From: Candidatus Hodarchaeota archaeon
Lineage (GTDB): Archaea; Asgardarchaeota; Heimdallarchaeia; Hodarchaeales; Hodarchaeaceae
Assembly: GCA_016840035.1 (NCBI GenBank)
Contig: JAEOTC010000030.1
Coordinates: 1 to 64,000 of the forward strand
DNA length: 64,000 bases
Direction of reading: 5' to 3'
Shown here: positions 63,311-64,000 of the stretch, piece by piece
Position numbering within the stretch: position 1 is the first letter of the stretch
How the letters are laid out: every line of letters begins with the position of its first letter
The notes under the pieces: model-generated
Databases searched by the model: none
What the model was told of the DNA's origin: nothing
What the model saw: the letters and a program-made list of their open reading frames with translations, nothing else
Program-made: the position numbers and the translations under genes

Positions 63311-63967
63311 ATGAAAAGACGATCTCCTTATAAACGAATTAAGATTAGGAATATCACTGGTTCAGAGCTTTTAAAAGATAATGAAGAACGTTGGCGTCTA
63401 AGAAGTTCAAATGGATCCAGCTTATTTCGTATTTGGATTGTTGGGGTAATTACGGAAATTTACCAGGGGCAAAATAACTATATTGGATTGAAAGTAGAAG
63501 ATGGGAGTGGTGCAGCAATTGTTAAATCTTGGGATGGTAATCTAGAATCATTCTCTCAGTGGGATAAAGTAGAAATTCTTGGTCAAATTCAAATTTCTGA
63601 ACAAGATGAGAAAATTGACGTATTTATAACCCCAGATATCATAGAAAAGATTGTGGATGACAATTGGTTTATCTATCATCGATTGAAAATTGCTCAACAA
63701 AACGCTTTTCTTGACACAGAAATTACAGTAAAATCTGCCGTCGTTGAAGGAATCGATCTTGGAATAGCGTCCTTAGAAGATTTGAAAACTAAACTTAAGA
63801 AACTTGTTAAGCAATTAGATAAAGGTAGTGGAGTTACAATGGATGACATCATCGAAAAATTACCAAAAATAGATGAATCACAGATTTATGATGCAATTAC
63901 CGAATTATTGGAATCTGGAGAGTTTTTTGAACCTCAAGTCGGTATATATTCGATCGCATTTGAATAG
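63311..63967 (+). CDS. RPA32-like single-stranded DNA-binding protein
   Basis: A 218-residue protein with an OB-fold (about 40-110: FRIWIVGVITEIYQGQNNYIGLKVEDGSG in pieces, then KVEILGQIQI) and a C-terminal winged helix (about 165-215: VTMDDIIEKLPKIDESQIYDAITELL). This architecture matches RPA32/RPA2. It probably binds single-stranded DNA with a larger RPA subunit that is not here. Follows NDK by 23 bases. Confidence 0.8.
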   Translation: MKRRSPYKRIKIRNITGSELLKDNEERWRLRSSNGSSLFRIWIVGVITEIYQGQNNYIGLKVEDGSGAAIVKSWDGNLESFSQWDKVEILGQIQISEQDEKIDVFITPDIIEKIVDDNWFIYHRLKIAQQNAFLDTEITVKSAVVEGIDLGIASLEDLKTKLKKLVKQLDKGSGVTMDDIIEKLPKIDESQIYDAITELLESGEFFEPQVGIYSIAFE

Positions 63968-64000
63968 GACCCGAATTTACGGCCTATTCCACTGGAACAC

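Noticed and set aside
1-64000. CRISPR array, insertion sequence or prophage
   Set aside because: No regularly spaced repeats, transposase, integrase or phage structural gene was seen; the window reads as core chromosome.

Overview
This is an AT-rich archaeal chromosome segment. The information-processing genes are archaeal throughout: TBP, TFB, TFS, Spt4, Rpo7, Nop5-fibrillarin, Cbf5, KEOPS Kae1 and Bud32, Sec61-beta, a V-type ATPase D subunit, L14e, S24e, S27ae, and intron-containing tRNAs. Several eukaryote-like proteins point to an Asgard archaeon, plausibly of the Heimdallarchaeia; that placement is inferred from gene content and was not tested by phylogeny. These proteins are a probable Rpb8-type polymerase subunit, a membrane-anchored TPR-like/RING-like protein, a JAMM peptidase, an AN1 zinc-finger membrane protein and a longin-like protein.

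Layout. 1-125: a 5S rRNA whose 3' half precedes its 5' half (circular permutation), the most unusual feature of the window. 0.4-6.5 kb: SNM1-like nuclease, HhH-MutS ATPase, longin-like protein, M48 and NfeD membrane proteins, tRNA-Val. 6.7-9.6 kb: beta-CASP RNase, JAMM peptidase, AmmeMemoRadiSam-type radical SAM enzyme. 9.7-18.3 kb: two coiled-coil/winged-helix proteins, Hsp20, then an apparent CDC48-PAC2-like-ArsR-TmcA operon. 18.6-24.7 kb: RING-like protein, CDP-alcohol phosphatidyltransferase, Asn-synthase-like enzyme, metallo-beta-lactamase, thioredoxin, glycosyltransferase, tRNA-Thr. 25.2-28.5 kb: L14e-Cbf5, S13-S4-S11, tRNA-Ser. 29-33.2 kb: repeat-built membrane protein, and PIN-ATPase coupled to a tRNA splicing endonuclease subunit. 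33.7-39.7 kb: L3-L4-L23-L2, ATPase D, tRNA-Leu, SPOUT methyltransferase, CBS protein, and a short Sec61-beta gene. 39.9-50.4 kb: archaeosortase, winged-helix proteins, ABC ATPase, TFB/TBP, Nnr, glycosyltransferase, AN1 and M50 proteins, RHH regulator. 50.6-59.8 kb: Nop5-fibrillarin, TFS, Lsm, Rpo8-like, tRNA-Leu, cis-prenyltransferase, PAC2, Bud32-Kae1-S27ae-S24e-DPCK-Spt4-Rpo7. 60-64 kb: proton pyrophosphatase, NDK, RPA-like protein.

The genes mostly serve RNA processing and modification (box C/D and H/ACA cores, KEOPS, TmcA, splicing endonuclease), transcription, translation and proteostasis. Smaller groups serve the cell surface and lipids. Convergent genes are packed almost stop-to-stop, divergent pairs have longer spacers, and many genes start with TTG. 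Two genes (a glycosyltransferase and TFB) have no ATG, GTG or TTG in a usable place and appear to start at ATT or ATC behind strong Shine-Dalgarno sequences.
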